A DNA stretch of 64,000 nucleotides from the NCBI RefSeq assembly GCF_002563895.1, contig NZ_PDJB01000001.1:1037501-1101500 (forward strand). Reading direction: 5' to 3'. Within the stretch, counting starts at the first letter, position 1. Each line of letters begins with the position of its first letter. This stretch comes from Pseudomonas lurida (lineage in GTDB: Bacteria > Pseudomonadota > Gammaproteobacteria > Pseudomonadales > Pseudomonadaceae). Position numbers and translations under genes: made by a program. This document shows positions 10,914-21,581 of this stretch, piece after piece. The notes below the pieces were generated by a model. It was not told the DNA's origin. It did not search any database and saw only the letters and a program-made list of their open reading frames with translations.

Positions 10914-11380
10914 TGCAAAACCGCACTGTGGAAATCGGTGTCGGCCTTTTCTTGCTGGCTGGCATCCTGGCTTTACTGTTGTTGGCCCTGCGAGTCAGCG
11001 GCCTGTCGGCCAGCCCCACCGCCGACACCTATAAACTTTACGCGTACTTCGACAATATCGCCGGTTTGACTGTCAGAGCTAAAGTGACTATGGCCGGTGT
11101 GACGATCGGCAAGGTCACGGCAATCGATCTGGATCGCGACAGCTTCACCGGCCGAGTGACGATGCAATTGGACAAGAAGGTAGATAATCTGCCGACCGAC
11201 TCCACTGCATCTATCCTCACTGCGGGTCTGCTGGGCGAGAAGTACATCGGTGTCAGCGTGGGCGGGGAAACAGCCCTGCTCAAGGATGGCTCGACAATCC
11301 ACGACACACAGTCGTCGCTGGTACTTGAAGACCTGATCGGTAAATTCCTGCTCAATACGGTCAATAAAGACGCCAAATGA
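10913..11380 (+). CDS. mlaD: MCE-domain phospholipid-binding protein MlaD
   Basis: This 155-residue protein has one N-terminal transmembrane helix (about residues 7-27) and a single MCE domain (about 38-120, YFDNIAGLTVRAKVTMAGV..). It forms the hexameric periplasmic ring through which lipids pass between MlaE and MlaC. Its end overlaps the first possible mlaC start codon. Confidence 0.95.
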   Translation: MQNRTVEIGVGLFLLAGILALLLLALRVSGLSASPTADTYKLYAYFDNIAGLTVRAKVTMAGVTIGKVTAIDLDRDSFTGRVTMQLDKKVDNLPTDSTASILTAGLLGEKYIGVSVGGETALLKDGSTIHDTQSSLVLEDLIGKFLLNTVNKDAK

Positions 11381-11391
11381 GGAATCTGTAC

Positions 11392-12039
11392 ATGATCTCT
11401 ACCTTGCGACGTGGCCTCCTGGTACTGCTTGCAGCGCTGCCGTTGATGGCCAACGCAGCAGGTTCTGCCCACGAGCTGGTGCAGGACACGACTAACAAGA
11501 TGTTGGCTGACCTGTCGGCCAACAAGGAAAAGTACAAGCAAGATCCAAGTCAGTTCTACAACGCGCTCAATACCATTGTCGGTCCGGTGGTCGATGCCGA
11601 AGGCATCTCCCGCAGCATCATGACCGTCAAGTATTCGCGCAAGGCTACCCCGGCGCAGATGCAGGCTTTCCAGGAAAACTTCAAGAAAGGCCTGTTCCAG
11701 TTCTACGGCAATGCACTGCTTGAGTACAACAACCAGGGCATTACCGTTGCTCCAGCCGGCGATGAGTCGGGCGATCGCACCAGCGTGAACATGAGCGTCA
11801 AGGGCAACAACGGCGCCGTCTACCCTGTGCAGTACACGCTGGAGAAGGTCAACGGCGAGTGGAAGCTGCGTAACGTGATCATCAACGGCATCAACATTGG
11901 CAAGCTGTTCCGTGACCAGTTCGCCGATGCCATGCAGCGCAATGGCAACGACCTGGACAAAACCATCAATGGTTGGGCTGGTGAAGTCGCCAAAGCCAAG
12001 GAAGAAACCGATAAAGCTGCCGGGAAGCCAGCGCAATGA
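11392..12039 (+). CDS. mlaC: Periplasmic phospholipid shuttle MlaC
   Basis: This 215-residue soluble lipid carrier (Ttg2D family) has a signal peptide MISTLRRGLLVLLAALPLMANA, cleaved near ANA-AG. It ferries phospholipid between MlaA-OmpC and MlaFEDB. I chose the ATG at 11392 because AGGA lies eight bases ahead; an ATG at 11377 overlapping the mlaD stop would add five residues. The C-terminus is Lys- and Ala-rich. Confidence 0.92.
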   Translation: MISTLRRGLLVLLAALPLMANAAGSAHELVQDTTNKMLADLSANKEKYKQDPSQFYNALNTIVGPVVDAEGISRSIMTVKYSRKATPAQMQAFQENFKKGLFQFYGNALLEYNNQGITVAPAGDESGDRTSVNMSVKGNNGAVYPVQYTLEKVNGEWKLRNVIINGINIGKLFRDQFADAMQRNGNDLDKTINGWAGEVAKAKEETDKAAGKPAQ

Positions 12040-12341
12040 CCGAGTCGGCTGTTCGTCTCGGCGATGCCGGCGAGCTGTTCCTCAGCGGCGTGCTGGATTA
12101 CCGCACCGGGCCTGACCTGCGCAAGCAGGGCCAGGCACTGATCAAGACCAGCACCGCGCCCGCGTTGGTGCTGGATTGTTCGTCCGTGACCAAGTCCAGC
12201 AGCGTCGGCCTATCGCTGCTGCTGTGCTTCATGCGCGATGCTGAAGCCGTCAAAAAAACGGTCAGCATCCGGGCATTGCCCGAAGACATGCGTGAAATTG
12301 CCGAAGTTTCCGGTCTGACCGAGCTGTTGGCGCATCCTTAA
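12036..12341 (+). CDS. mlaB: STAS-domain protein MlaB
   Basis: This 101-residue cytoplasmic STAS protein binds MlaF and stabilises the transporter complex. The helix-capping segment SSVTKSSSVGLSLLLCF corresponds to the conserved STAS phosphorylation-loop region. It overlaps mlaC by four bases (ATGA) and ends the mla transcript just before a strong terminator. Confidence 0.93.
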   Translation: MTESAVRLGDAGELFLSGVLDYRTGPDLRKQGQALIKTSTAPALVLDCSSVTKSSSVGLSLLLCFMRDAEAVKKTVSIRALPEDMREIAEVSGLTELLAHP

Positions 12342-12356
12342 TACACACTATTAGAG

Positions 12357-12409
12357 AAGCCCCCCGTCAGAGTCCTGCTATGCGGGGTTCGCAGGCGCGG
12401 GGCTTTTTT
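12357..12409 (+). terminator. Rho-independent terminator after mlaB
   Basis: A GC-rich stem (AAGCCCC..GGGGCTT) closes a loop of about 36 bases, part of which can fold internally (CCTGC..GCAGG), and is followed by TTTTTTG. It separates the mla operon from ibaG-murA. Confidence 0.8.
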
Positions 12410-12455
12410 GTATGATGTGCGACCCGCGCGCACTGGGCGCCGATAGAGGTTGAGC

Positions 12456-13984
<1,529 letters not shown>

Positions 13985-14010
13985 TCCCTGCTGCTGAGAG
14001 CGCCTTCATT

Positions 14011-14041
14011 GGGATGAGCGGGGGCAAGCCCGCTCACCCCA
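14011..14041 (+). terminator. Stem-loop after murA
   Basis: TGAGCGGG and CCCGCTCA form a perfect eight-base stem around GGCAAG, 30 bases after the murA stop. There is no long T tract. It could be a weak terminator or a half REP element. Confidence 0.45.
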
Positions 14042-14169
14042 GGAAGGTGCTTGCCGTTGAATAGGCGGTATGCTGAATGTGTTCCAAATCGAGGCTGTAA
14101 TGGCCTCGATCTGTGTCTGGCGCCGTTTGCGACCGGACAGCAATAGCCTGATGAAGGACTGACGTTTCC

Positions 14170-14805
14170 ATGTTGACCATCGCACTGTCCAAGGGCCGCA
14201 TCCTTGACGACACTTTGCCGCTTCTGGCTGAAGCGGGCATCGTGCCGACCGAGAATCCGGACAAGAGCCGCAAGCTGATCATCCCCACGACCCAGGACGA
14301 CGTGCGCCTGTTGATCGTGCGGGCTACCGACGTGCCGACCTACGTTGAACATGGCGCAGCCGACCTCGGTGTCGCCGGCAAGGACGTGCTGATGGAATAC
14401 GGCGGCCAGGGCCTGTACGAGCCATTGGACCTGCGTATCGCCCTGTGCAAGCTGATGACCGCTGGCCGTGTCGGTGACGTCGAGCCCAAAGGCCGCCTGC
14501 GCGTGGCGACCAAGTTCGTCAACGTCGCCAAGCGCTATTACGCCGAGCAAGGCCGCCAGGTCGATATCATCAAGCTCTACGGCTCCATGGAGCTGGCGCC
14601 GCTGATTGGCTTGGCCGACAAGATCATCGACGTGGTCGACACCGGCAACACCCTGCGCGCCAATGGCCTCGAGCCCCAGGATTTCATTGCCGACATCAGC
14701 TCCCGCCTGATCGTCAACAAAGCATCGATGAAGATGCAGCACGCCCGTATCCAGGCGTTGATCGACACCCTGCGCAAGGCAGTGGAGTCGCGACACCGCG
14801 GTTGA
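14170..14805 (+). CDS. hisG: ATP phosphoribosyltransferase catalytic subunit, short form
   Basis: This 211-residue enzyme starts histidine synthesis by joining PRPP to ATP. It is the short HisG form lacking the C-terminal ACT-like regulatory domain, so it needs HisZ as regulatory partner. The PRPP motif [12 protein letters not shown] is present. HisZ is not in this window; in Pseudomonas it lies elsewhere. hisD and hisC follow. Confidence 0.96.
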   Translation: MLTIALSKGRILDDTLPLLAEAGIVPTENPDKSRKLIIPTTQDDVRLLIVRATDVPTYVEHGAADLGVAGKDVLMEYGGQGLYEPLDLRIALCKLMTAGRVGDVEPKGRLRVATKFVNVAKRYYAEQGRQVDIIKLYGSMELAPLIGLADKIIDVVDTGNTLRANGLEPQDFIADISSRLIVNKASMKMQHARIQALIDTLRKAVESRHRG

Positions 14806-14932
14806 CTCACCTGCGCGGCCCTAGGTCGCGCCCGTCTATCCGCCTCATAGCCAGAATTCTCAGGTGCCCAAGCGGATCGACTGCTAACTTTCGGCGCCTG
14901 AGCATTTTTGCCAATCCTATGAGGCCCTCGCT

Positions 14933-16255
14933 ATGACCACGTCCACTGCAATTGCCCGACTCAACGCTGCCGACCCGGATTTCTCCCATCATCTGGATCA
15001 TCTGCTGAGCTGGGAAAGCGTGTCCGACGATTCGGTCAACGGGCGAGTACTCGATATCATCAAGGCCGTGCGCGAGCGCGGTGATGCGGCGTTGGTGGAC
15101 TTCACCCGCCAGTTCGATGGCCTGGACGTCGCGTCGATGGCCGACCTGATTCTGCCCCGTGAACGCTTGGAGCTGGCCCTGACGCGCATTACTGCACCTC
15201 AGCGCGAAGCCCTGGAAATCGCGGCGGCCCGCGTGCGCAGCTACCACGAAAGACAGAAACAGGACTCCTGGAGCTACACCGAGGCCGACGGCACCGTGCT
15301 GGGCCAGAAGGTCACGCCACTCGACCGCGCTGGCCTGTACGTGCCGGGCGGCAAGGCGTCGTACCCGTCGTCGGTACTGATGAACGCAATCCCGGCCAAA
15401 GTGGCGGGCGTGACCGAAGTGGTCATGGTGGTACCGACCCCACGCGGTGAAATCAACGAGCTGGTGCTGGCTGCAGCCTGCATCGCCGGTGTCGATCGCG
15501 TGTTCACCATCGGCGGTGCCCAAGCCGTTGCCGCCCTGGCCTATGGCACTGAAAGCGTGCCGAAGGTCGACAAAGTGGTCGGCCCTGGCAACATCTACGT
15601 CGCCACCGCCAAGCGCCACGTGTTTGGCCAGGTGGGCATCGACATGATCGCCGGCCCTTCGGAAATCCTCGTGGTGTGCGACGGCCAGACCGATCCGGAC
15701 TGGATCGCCATGGACCTGTTCTCCCAGGCCGAGCACGACGAGGACGCCCAGGCGATCCTGGTCAGCCCGGACGCCGAGTTCCTCGACAAGGTTGCCGCCA
15801 GTATCGATAAGCTGCTGCCGACCATGGAGCGCGCCGAGATCATCGAGAAATCGATCAATGGCCGTGGCGCGCTGATCCTCGTGCGCGACATGGAGCAGGC
15901 CATCGAAGTGGCCAACCGCATCGCGCCGGAGCACTTGGAGTTGTCCGTAGCCGACCCACAAGCCTGGCTGCCGTCGATTCGCCACGCAGGCGCGATCTTC
16001 ATGGGCCGCCACACCAGCGAAGCCCTGGGTGACTACTGCGCGGGCCCGAACCACGTTCTGCCTACCTCTGGCACCGCGCGTTTCTCGTCGCCGCTGGGGG
16101 TGTATGACTTCCAGAAGCGTTCGTCGATCATCTTCTGCTCGCCGCAGGGCGCTTCCGAACTGGGCAAGACTGCCTCGGTGCTGGCCCGCGGTGAATCCCT
16201 GAGCGCCCATGCCCGTAGCGCCGAATACCGCATCCTGGAAGAGAAGGGGAACTGA
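14933..16255 (+). CDS. hisD: Histidinol dehydrogenase
   Basis: This 440-residue zinc enzyme oxidises L-histidinol to L-histidine in two NAD-dependent steps. Family motifs include [15 protein letters not shown], the [13 protein letters not shown] block and the EHLEL zinc-binding segment. It starts 127 bases after hisG and ends three bases before hisC, so hisD and hisC are clearly co-transcribed. Confidence 0.97.
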   Translation: MTTSTAIARLNAADPDFSHHLDHLLSWESVSDDSVNGRVLDIIKAVRERGDAALVDFTRQFDGLDVASMADLILPRERLELALTRITAPQREALEIAAARVRSYHERQKQDSWSYTEADGTVLGQKVTPLDRAGLYVPGGKASYPSSVLMNAIPAKVAGVTEVVMVVPTPRGEINELVLAAACIAGVDRVFTIGGAQAVAALAYGTESVPKVDKVVGPGNIYVATAKRHVFGQVGIDMIAGPSEILVVCDGQTDPDWIAMDLFSQAEHDEDAQAILVSPDAEFLDKVAASIDKLLPTMERAEIIEKSINGRGALILVRDMEQAIEVANRIAPEHLELSVADPQAWLPSIRHAGAIFMGRHTSEALGDYCAGPNHVLPTSGTARFSSPLGVYDFQKRSSIIFCSPQGASELGKTASVLARGESLSAHARSAEYRILEEKGN

Positions 16256-16258
16256 GAC

Positions 16259-17311
16259 ATGAGCAAATTCTGGAGCCCTTTCGTCAAGGACCTCGTGCCT
16301 TACGTGCCAGGCGAACAACCCAAGCTGACCAAGCTGGTCAAGCTCAACACCAATGAAAATCCCTACGGCCCATCGCCCAAGGCGTTGGCGGCGATGCAGG
16401 CCGAGTTGAACGACAACCTGCGCCTGTACCCGGACCCCAACAGCGACCTGCTCAAGCAGGCCGTGGCCAAGTATTACGGGATCGATGCCGCCAAAGTGTT
16501 CCTCGGTAACGGTTCCGATGAAGTCCTGGCGCACATTTTCCACGGCCTGTTCCAGCACGATCTGCCGCTGTTGTTCCCGGACATCAGCTACAGCTTCTAC
16601 CCGGTTTACTGCGGCCTTTATGGCATCAAGTCCGACCCGGTACCACTGGATGCGCAATTCCAGATCCGAGCAGCCGACTACGCCAAGCCCAACGGCGGGA
16701 TTATCTTCCCCAACCCGAACGCGCCCACCGGCTGTGTGCTGGCGCTGGACGCGGTGGAGCAGATCCTCAAGGCCAGCCCGGACTCGGTAGTGGTGGTCGA
16801 TGAAGCCTATATCGACTTCGGCGGCGAAACCGCCATCAGCCTGGTGGATCGTTACCCGAACCTGCTGGTCACCCAGACCCTGTCCAAATCGCGCTCACTG
16901 GCCGGTTTGCGCGTGGGCCTGGCCGTGGGGCACCCGGACCTGATCGAAGCGCTGGAGCGCGTCAAGAACAGCTTCAACTCCTACCCGCTGGATCGCCTGG
17001 CGATTGCCGGCGCTGCGGCGGCGTTCGAGGACCGTGAGTACTTCGAGAAGACGTGCCAGTGGGTGATCGACAGCCGCAACACGTTGGTCGCGCAATTGGA
17101 AGGCAAGGGTTTTGAAGTGTTGCCGTCGGCCGCCAACTTCATCTTTGCGCGTCACCCACAGCATGATGCTGCGGGCCTGGCGGCCACGTTGCGTGAGCAA
17201 GGGGTGATCGTGCGTCACTTCAAGCAGGAGCGGATTGCCCAGTTCCTGCGGATCAGCATCGGCACGCCGGAGCAGAACCAGGCGCTGATCAATGGGTTGG
17301 GTGAGCTCTAG
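16259..17311 (+). CDS. hisC: Histidinol-phosphate aminotransferase
   Basis: This 350-residue PLP enzyme transfers an amino group from glutamate to imidazole-acetol phosphate. The PLP lysine lies in [14 protein letters not shown], and the NPNAPTG and [10 protein letters not shown] motifs of class I/II aminotransferases are present. It is the last gene of the his run and converges on uraA across a perfect hairpin. Confidence 0.95.
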   Translation: MSKFWSPFVKDLVPYVPGEQPKLTKLVKLNTNENPYGPSPKALAAMQAELNDNLRLYPDPNSDLLKQAVAKYYGIDAAKVFLGNGSDEVLAHIFHGLFQHDLPLLFPDISYSFYPVYCGLYGIKSDPVPLDAQFQIRAADYAKPNGGIIFPNPNAPTGCVLALDAVEQILKASPDSVVVVDEAYIDFGGETAISLVDRYPNLLVTQTLSKSRSLAGLRVGLAVGHPDLIEALERVKNSFNSYPLDRLAIAGAAAAFEDREYFEKTCQWVIDSRNTLVAQLEGKGFEVLPSAANFIFARHPQHDAAGLAATLREQGVIVRHFKQERIAQFLRISIGTPEQNQALINGLGEL

Positions 17312-17334
17312 GCTTCATTGACTGAATGGCCCCA

Positions 17335-17373
17335 TCGCCGGCCTTGCCGGCGATGGGGCCATCAGCAACCCAG
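17335..17373. terminator. Bidirectional hairpin between hisC and uraA
   Basis: GGCCCCATCGCCGG and CCGGCGATGGGGCC form a perfect 14-base stem with a five-base loop, lying between convergent hisC and uraA. There is no clear T tract on either side. The position suggests a shared terminator or mRNA stabiliser. Confidence 0.6.
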
Positions 17374-17386
17374 AAAGCCGACAGCC

Positions 17387-18661
17387 CTACAGCAGCGGCT
17401 CATCCGGCTTCTTGTTCTTCCAGCCATCATTGCCCGGCAGCAACAGGTTCAAACCGATCGCTACCACCGCGCACAGGGCGATGCCCTTTAGGCCGAAGTC
17501 ATCCGGGCCGGTGCCGGTACCGACCAGTACACCGCCAATCCCGAACACCAGGGTCACCGACACGATCACCAGGTTGCGTGCTTCGCCCAGGTCGATCTTG
17601 TGGCGGATCAGCGTGTTCATCCCCACCGCGGCAATCGAGCCGAACAACAGGCACAGAATCCCGCCCATCACGGGCACCGGAATGCTCTGCAGCAATGCGC
17701 CGAACTTGCCGATGAACGCCAGGCTGATGGCAAACACCGCTGCCCAGGTCATGATCTTCGGGTTGTAGTTCTTGGTCAGCATCACTGCGCCCGTCACTTC
17801 GGCGTAAGTGGTGTTCGGCGGGCCGCCAAACAGGCCGGCGGCGGTGGTGGCAATGCCGTCACCCAGCAAGGTGCGGTGCAGGCCGGGCTTCTTCAGGTAG
17901 TCGCGACCGGTCACGCTGCCCACTGCAATCACACCGCCGATATGTTCGATCGCCGGGGCCAGGGCCACCGGGACGATGAACAGGATCGCTTGCCAGTTGA
18001 ATTCCGGCGCGGTGAAGTGGGGCAGGGCGAACCAGGGGGCTGCGGCAATCTTCGCCGTGTCGACCACGCCAAAATAGAACGACATGGCAAAGCCCACCAG
18101 CACGCCGGAGATGATCGGCACCAGGCGGAAGATGCCCTTGCCGAACACCGCCACGATCAAGGTGGTCAGCAGCGCTGGCATCGAGATCATCATCGCCGTC
18201 TGGTAATGAATCAGCTCGGTGCCGTCACCGGCCTTACCCATCGCCATGTTGGCGGCGATCGGTGCCATGGCCAGGCCGATGGAGATAATCACCGGCCCGA
18301 TCACCACGGGCGGCAGCAACCGGTCGATAAACCCGGTGCCCTTGATCTTCACCGCCAGGCCCAGGAAGGTATAGACGAAACCGGCCGCCATCACCCCGCC
18401 CATGGTCGCCGCGAGGCCGAACTGGCCCTTGGCGAGAATGATCGGGGTAATGAAGGCAAAGCTCGATGCCAGGAAGACCGGCACCTGTCGCCCTGTCACC
18501 ACCTGGAACAGCAATGTGCCCAGGCCTGCGGTGAACAGTGCGACGTTTGGATCAAGACCTGTGATCAGTGGCATCAACACCAGCGCGCCAAATGCTACGA
18601 AGAGCATTTGTGCGCCAGACAGGATCTGGCGCCAAAGCGGGTCGTTGAATTCATCCTGCAT
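17387..18661 (-). CDS. uraA: Uracil permease (NCS2 family)
   Basis: This 424-residue inner-membrane uracil-proton symporter has about 14 hydrophobic segments. The NCS2 motif EHIGGVIAVGSVTGRDY and the PNTTYAEVTGAV segment are clear. I chose the ATG at 18661 because AAGGA lies nine bases upstream; a GTG at 18667 overlapping the upp stop is possible. Its partner upp traps the imported uracil as UMP. Confidence 0.95.
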   Translation of the reverse strand: MQDEFNDPLWRQILSGAQMLFVAFGALVLMPLITGLDPNVALFTAGLGTLLFQVVTGRQVPVFLASSFAFITPIILAKGQFGLAATMGGVMAAGFVYTFLGLAVKIKGTGFIDRLLPPVVIGPVIISIGLAMAPIAANMAMGKAGDGTELIHYQTAMMISMPALLTTLIVAVFGKGIFRLVPIISGVLVGFAMSFYFGVVDTAKIAAAPWFALPHFTAPEFNWQAILFIVPVALAPAIEHIGGVIAVGSVTGRDYLKKPGLHRTLLGDGIATTAAGLFGGPPNTTYAEVTGAVMLTKNYNPKIMTWAAVFAISLAFIGKFGALLQSIPVPVMGGILCLLFGSIAAVGMNTLIRHKIDLGEARNLVIVSVTLVFGIGGVLVGTGTGPDDFGLKGIALCAVVAIGLNLLLPGNDGWKNKKPDEPLL

Positions 18662-18663
18662 GT

Positions 18664-19302
18664 TCACGCGTCCTTCTGCTTGGTGCCGAAGATCTTGTCA
18701 CCGGCATCGCCCAGGCCTGGAATGATGTAGCCGTGTTCGTTCAGGCGCTCATCGATGGATGCGGTGTAGATCTGCACATCCGGGTGAGCCTTCTCGACGG
18801 CAGCAATGCCTTCTGGGGCAGCGACGAGGACCATGGCACGGATGTCACGGCAACCGGCTTTTTTCAGCAGGTCGATGGTGGCAACCATGGAGCTGCCGGT
18901 GGCGAGCATCGGGTCGATGATCATCGCCAGGCGCTCGTTGATTTCCGGGACGAGTTTTTCCAGGTAGGTGTGGGCCTGCAAGGTTTCTTCATTGCGGGCC
19001 ACGCCCACGGCGCTGACCTTGGCGCCCGGGATCAGGCTGAGGACGCCTTCGAGCATGCCGATACCGGCGCGCAGGATCGGCACCACAGTGATTTTCTTAC
19101 CGGCGATTTTCTCGACCTGGACGGGGCCGGCCCAACCAGGAATCTCGTAGCTCTCCAAGGGCAAATCCTTGGTCGCTTCGTAGGTGAGCAACGCTCCGAC
19201 TTCCTGAGCAAGCTCACGGAAGTTCTTCGTGCTAATGTCGGCGCGGCGCATAAGGCCGAGCTTGTGTCGGATCAGCGGGTGGCGGATCTCGCGAGTGGGC
19301 AT
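18664..19302 (-). CDS. upp: Uracil phosphoribosyltransferase
   Basis: This 212-residue enzyme makes UMP from uracil and PRPP. The PRPP loop is in [17 protein letters not shown], and the uracil-binding C-terminus [16 protein letters not shown] is intact. The ATG at 19302 gives [16 protein letters not shown], as in homologues. It is directly upstream of uraA and forms the pyrimidine salvage operon with it. Confidence 0.97.
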   Translation of the reverse strand: MPTREIRHPLIRHKLGLMRRADISTKNFRELAQEVGALLTYEATKDLPLESYEIPGWAGPVQVEKIAGKKITVVPILRAGIGMLEGVLSLIPGAKVSAVGVARNEETLQAHTYLEKLVPEINERLAMIIDPMLATGSSMVATIDLLKKAGCRDIRAMVLVAAPEGIAAVEKAHPDVQIYTASIDERLNEHGYIIPGLGDAGDKIFGTKQKDA

Positions 19303-19466
19303 GGGAAAGGCTCCGGCGGCGGGCAAAAAAACCGGCCTAGATTAATCTATCCGAGGGTGTTGTCCTATAGACATCTAGTACGTTAGTCCATTAAGGCTTG
19401 CTCGGAGCGCACGAGAAGCGTACCTTCGCCCGCTTTTCTTGCCACAGCACCCCCTTGGAGAGCGCC

Positions 19467-20024
19467 ATGTCCGCTGATCTCGAGCATATCCGTCAAATCA
19501 TGCGCGAGGCTGACTGCCTGTACACCGAAGCGCAAGTCGAAGAAGCGATCGCCAAGGTCGGCGCACATATCACCCGCGAAATGGCCGACACCAACCCGGT
19601 GGTTTTCTGCGTCATGAACGGTGGCCTGATCTTCGCCGGCAAATTGCTCACCCACCTGCAATTCCCATTGGAGGCGTCGTACCTGCACGCCACTCGCTAT
19701 CGCAATGAAACCACCGGCGGCGACCTGTTCTGGAAAGCCAAGCCGGAAGTCTCCTTCATCGATCGCGACGTGCTGATCATCGATGACATCCTCGACGAAG
19801 GTCACACCCTGGGCGCGATCATCGACTTCTGCAAACACGCCGGTGCGCGCAAAGTGCACACCGCCGTGCTGATCGACAAAGACCACGACCGCAAGGCCCG
19901 TCCGGACCTGAAAGCCGATTACGTGGGGCTGCCGTGCATTGACCGCTACATCTTCGGTTATGGCATGGACTACAAAGGCTACTGGCGCAATGCCAATGGG
20001 ATTTTCGCCGTCAAAGGGATGTAA
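19467..20024 (+). CDS. hpt: Hypoxanthine-guanine phosphoribosyltransferase
   Basis: This 185-residue salvage enzyme converts hypoxanthine and guanine to IMP and GMP. The PRPP-binding loop VLIIDDILDEGHT is at 102-114. The ATG at 19467 has GGAGAG eight bases upstream. The gene is divergent from upp-uraA, so purine and pyrimidine salvage are back to back. A cupin gene starts three bases after its stop. Confidence 0.95.
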   Translation: MSADLEHIRQIMREADCLYTEAQVEEAIAKVGAHITREMADTNPVVFCVMNGGLIFAGKLLTHLQFPLEASYLHATRYRNETTGGDLFWKAKPEVSFIDRDVLIIDDILDEGHTLGAIIDFCKHAGARKVHTAVLIDKDHDRKARPDLKADYVGLPCIDRYIFGYGMDYKGYWRNANGIFAVKGM

Positions 20025-20027
20025 GCC

Positions 20028-20495
20028 ATGGTCCGCTTTCTTGATCAGACGCTGTTTGCCGACCTGGCCGAGAAAGCGGCCGCCAGCCCTCGCGGTCGAC
20101 ACCACCACAACTTTCATCAGATGGAAGAGCCTTGCCATCGGCTGGCGGTGGGCCTGCAACCTGAGACGTATGTGCCGCCTCATCGGCACCTGAGCGCGGA
20201 TAAGGCGGAAACGTTGTTGGTGCTCCAGGGCCGCTTGGGCTTGCTGGTCTTCAGCGAAACCGGCGAGGTGCTTGCCAAGCGCGTCATGCAGGCCGGTGGC
20301 GAGTGTGCGGGCGTCGATCTGCCACCGGGCGTGTTCCATGGCCTGGTGGTGCTGGAGCCCGACACGGTCATGTTCGAGTGCAAGGCCGGACCCTATCGTC
20401 CGGTCAGTGAGGGCGAACTGGCCGACTGGGCGCCCCGCGAAGGTGACGCCGGCGTGGCCGAGTACCAACGCTGGATGCTTGCCCAGTTCGATTGA
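20028..20495 (+). CDS. WbuC family cupin-fold metalloprotein
   Basis: This 155-residue protein matches the WbuC cupin family. A His-rich stretch RHHHNFHQM (residues about 24-32) and the cupin motif PPHRHLSADKAETLLVLQG (about 50-68) supply likely metal ligands; a second cupin block GVDLPPGVFHGL follows at about 95. WbuC genes are usually in O-antigen clusters with unknown catalytic role. Here it is three bases behind hpt, so it is translationally close to purine salvage. The substrate is unknown. Confidence 0.85.
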   Translation: MVRFLDQTLFADLAEKAAASPRGRHHHNFHQMEEPCHRLAVGLQPETYVPPHRHLSADKAETLLVLQGRLGLLVFSETGEVLAKRVMQAGGECAGVDLPPGVFHGLVVLEPDTVMFECKAGPYRPVSEGELADWAPREGDAGVAEYQRWMLAQFD

Positions 20496-20530
20496 GCTAC
20501 AGTGCTGGGCTCATCTTGCCGGAGCAGCCC

Positions 20531-21016
20531 ATGAGCTTGTTGACACGTATCGGCGCCGTCCTGGCGCTGACCCTCAGTTTGCCCCTGGCCGCCGCGCCTG
20601 CACCGATGCACAGCCAGTTCCTGCCCTCGGATGACCTCACCCTGCGTGCCGAAGCGCCGGACCAGCAGCAACTGCTGCAAGTCACCGAGTACACGGTGGT
20701 GGCAGGCAACCAGCGCCAATCCAGCCAGCAGCCGATTCCGGTGACCTCCCCGTTGATGATCCGCCTCAAGGGTAAGCCCCTGAACAAAGGCGCGAGCATC
20801 AACCAGGTGGTGCTCAACTTCGACGCTGAAAGCAAAAGCCTGAAAAAGCCGGTGTATGACGACAAGAGCAAGGTCCTGACCTTGTCCTACCCGGTGGCTC
20901 AGTATCGGGTGATTATCGACCTGCTGCGCAATGACACGGTGTATGTGCAGTTCCTCGGTTATGCCAATGGGCATATCTGGGCGGATTTGCATACCGGTGC
21001 GGTGCGCGCAAAGTAG
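20531..21016 (+). CDS. Exported protein of unknown function
   Basis: This 161-residue protein has a clear Sec signal peptide MSLLTRIGAVLALTLSLPLAAA, cleaved near AAA-PAP. The rest is mixed and probably beta-rich, with no cysteines and no motif I recognise. The ATG at 20531 was chosen because GGAG lies about six bases upstream and it opens the signal peptide; a longer frame from 20492 overlaps the cupin gene. It likely shares the hpt transcript. Conserved in Pseudomonas at this place, to my recollection. Confidence 0.75.
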   Translation: MSLLTRIGAVLALTLSLPLAAAPAPMHSQFLPSDDLTLRAEAPDQQQLLQVTEYTVVAGNQRQSSQQPIPVTSPLMIRLKGKPLNKGASINQVVLNFDAESKSLKKPVYDDKSKVLTLSYPVAQYRVIIDLLRNDTVYVQFLGYANGHIWADLHTGAVRAK

Positions 21017-21054
21017 TCAGGCGACGCAGATTCCGCTATGTGGATGCAATTGAT

Positions 21055-21142
21055 GTGGGCGCTGGCTTGCCTGCGATAGCGTTATATCAGTGACAGAGGG
21101 GCCGCTTGACGCACCGCTATCGCAGGCAGGCCAGCGCCCGCA
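21055..21142. repeat. REPIN-like inverted pair
   Basis: The arms GTGGGCGCTGGCTTGCCTGCGATAGCG (here split by the 20-base rule: start GTGGGCGCTGG, end GCGATAGCG) at 21055-21081 and its near-perfect reverse complement at 21115-21142 flank a spacer of about 33 bases. The GGCTTGCCTGCGAT core recurs in the elements near 25.6 kb and 28.1 kb. Confidence 0.7.
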
Positions 21143-21224
21143 GGCATGTTTGGTTGTTTTCGAAGGGGGTGTCTGGCAGGTAGACTTCCTTTCCCGTGTA
21201 AATGTCTGCAGGCTGGAGTCGGTA

Positions 21225-21512
21225 ATGCGTAAAGATAAGAAACAGGTGATTGGTGACGAGATCGGTGACGACCAGATCAAGTTGTTCCTGGACTTCGAGC
21301 CGGTCGACGCGACTTCACCGTCCTTGCACAAGCTGATCAAGGCCTACCGTGGCCTGCGTATCGACGATTTCGAACGGTTCTTGGGCTTCTTCAAGGAAGC
21401 TGGCCTGGACCTCGACGGCAAGGATGAGCACGGCCAGACCTTCGTCGACCTGATCAAGGACCAGCGTAACGCGGACGAGTACATCGAACTGATCGAAAAC
21501 GCTCGCGGCTGA
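21225..21512 (+). CDS. PA4642-like small conserved protein
   Basis: This 95-residue acidic protein starts MRKDKKQVIGDEIGDDQIKL and is largely helical, with the segment GLRIDDFERFLGFFKEAGLDL followed by a DGKDEHGQTFVDLI block reminiscent of ankyrin-like repeats. I recognise it as a conserved Pseudomonas family of unknown role. The start at 21225 is favoured because the upstream in-frame region crosses a REPIN. A strong bidirectional terminator follows. Probably cytoplasmic. Confidence 0.8.
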   Translation: MRKDKKQVIGDEIGDDQIKLFLDFEPVDATSPSLHKLIKAYRGLRIDDFERFLGFFKEAGLDLDGKDEHGQTFVDLIKDQRNADEYIELIENARG

Positions 21513-21525
21513 TTATCCGAGACCT

Positions 21526-21568
21526 AAAAAAACGCCCCGTTCTCATCACGAGAACGGGGCGTTTTTTA
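21526..21568. terminator. Bidirectional rho-independent terminator
   Basis: AAAAAACGCCCCGTTCT and AGAACGGGGCGTTTTTT form a long perfect stem with A and T tracts on either side, so it can stop transcription from both the PA4642-like gene and mqo. Confidence 0.92.
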
Positions 21569-21581
21569 TTGCGTCATGACC

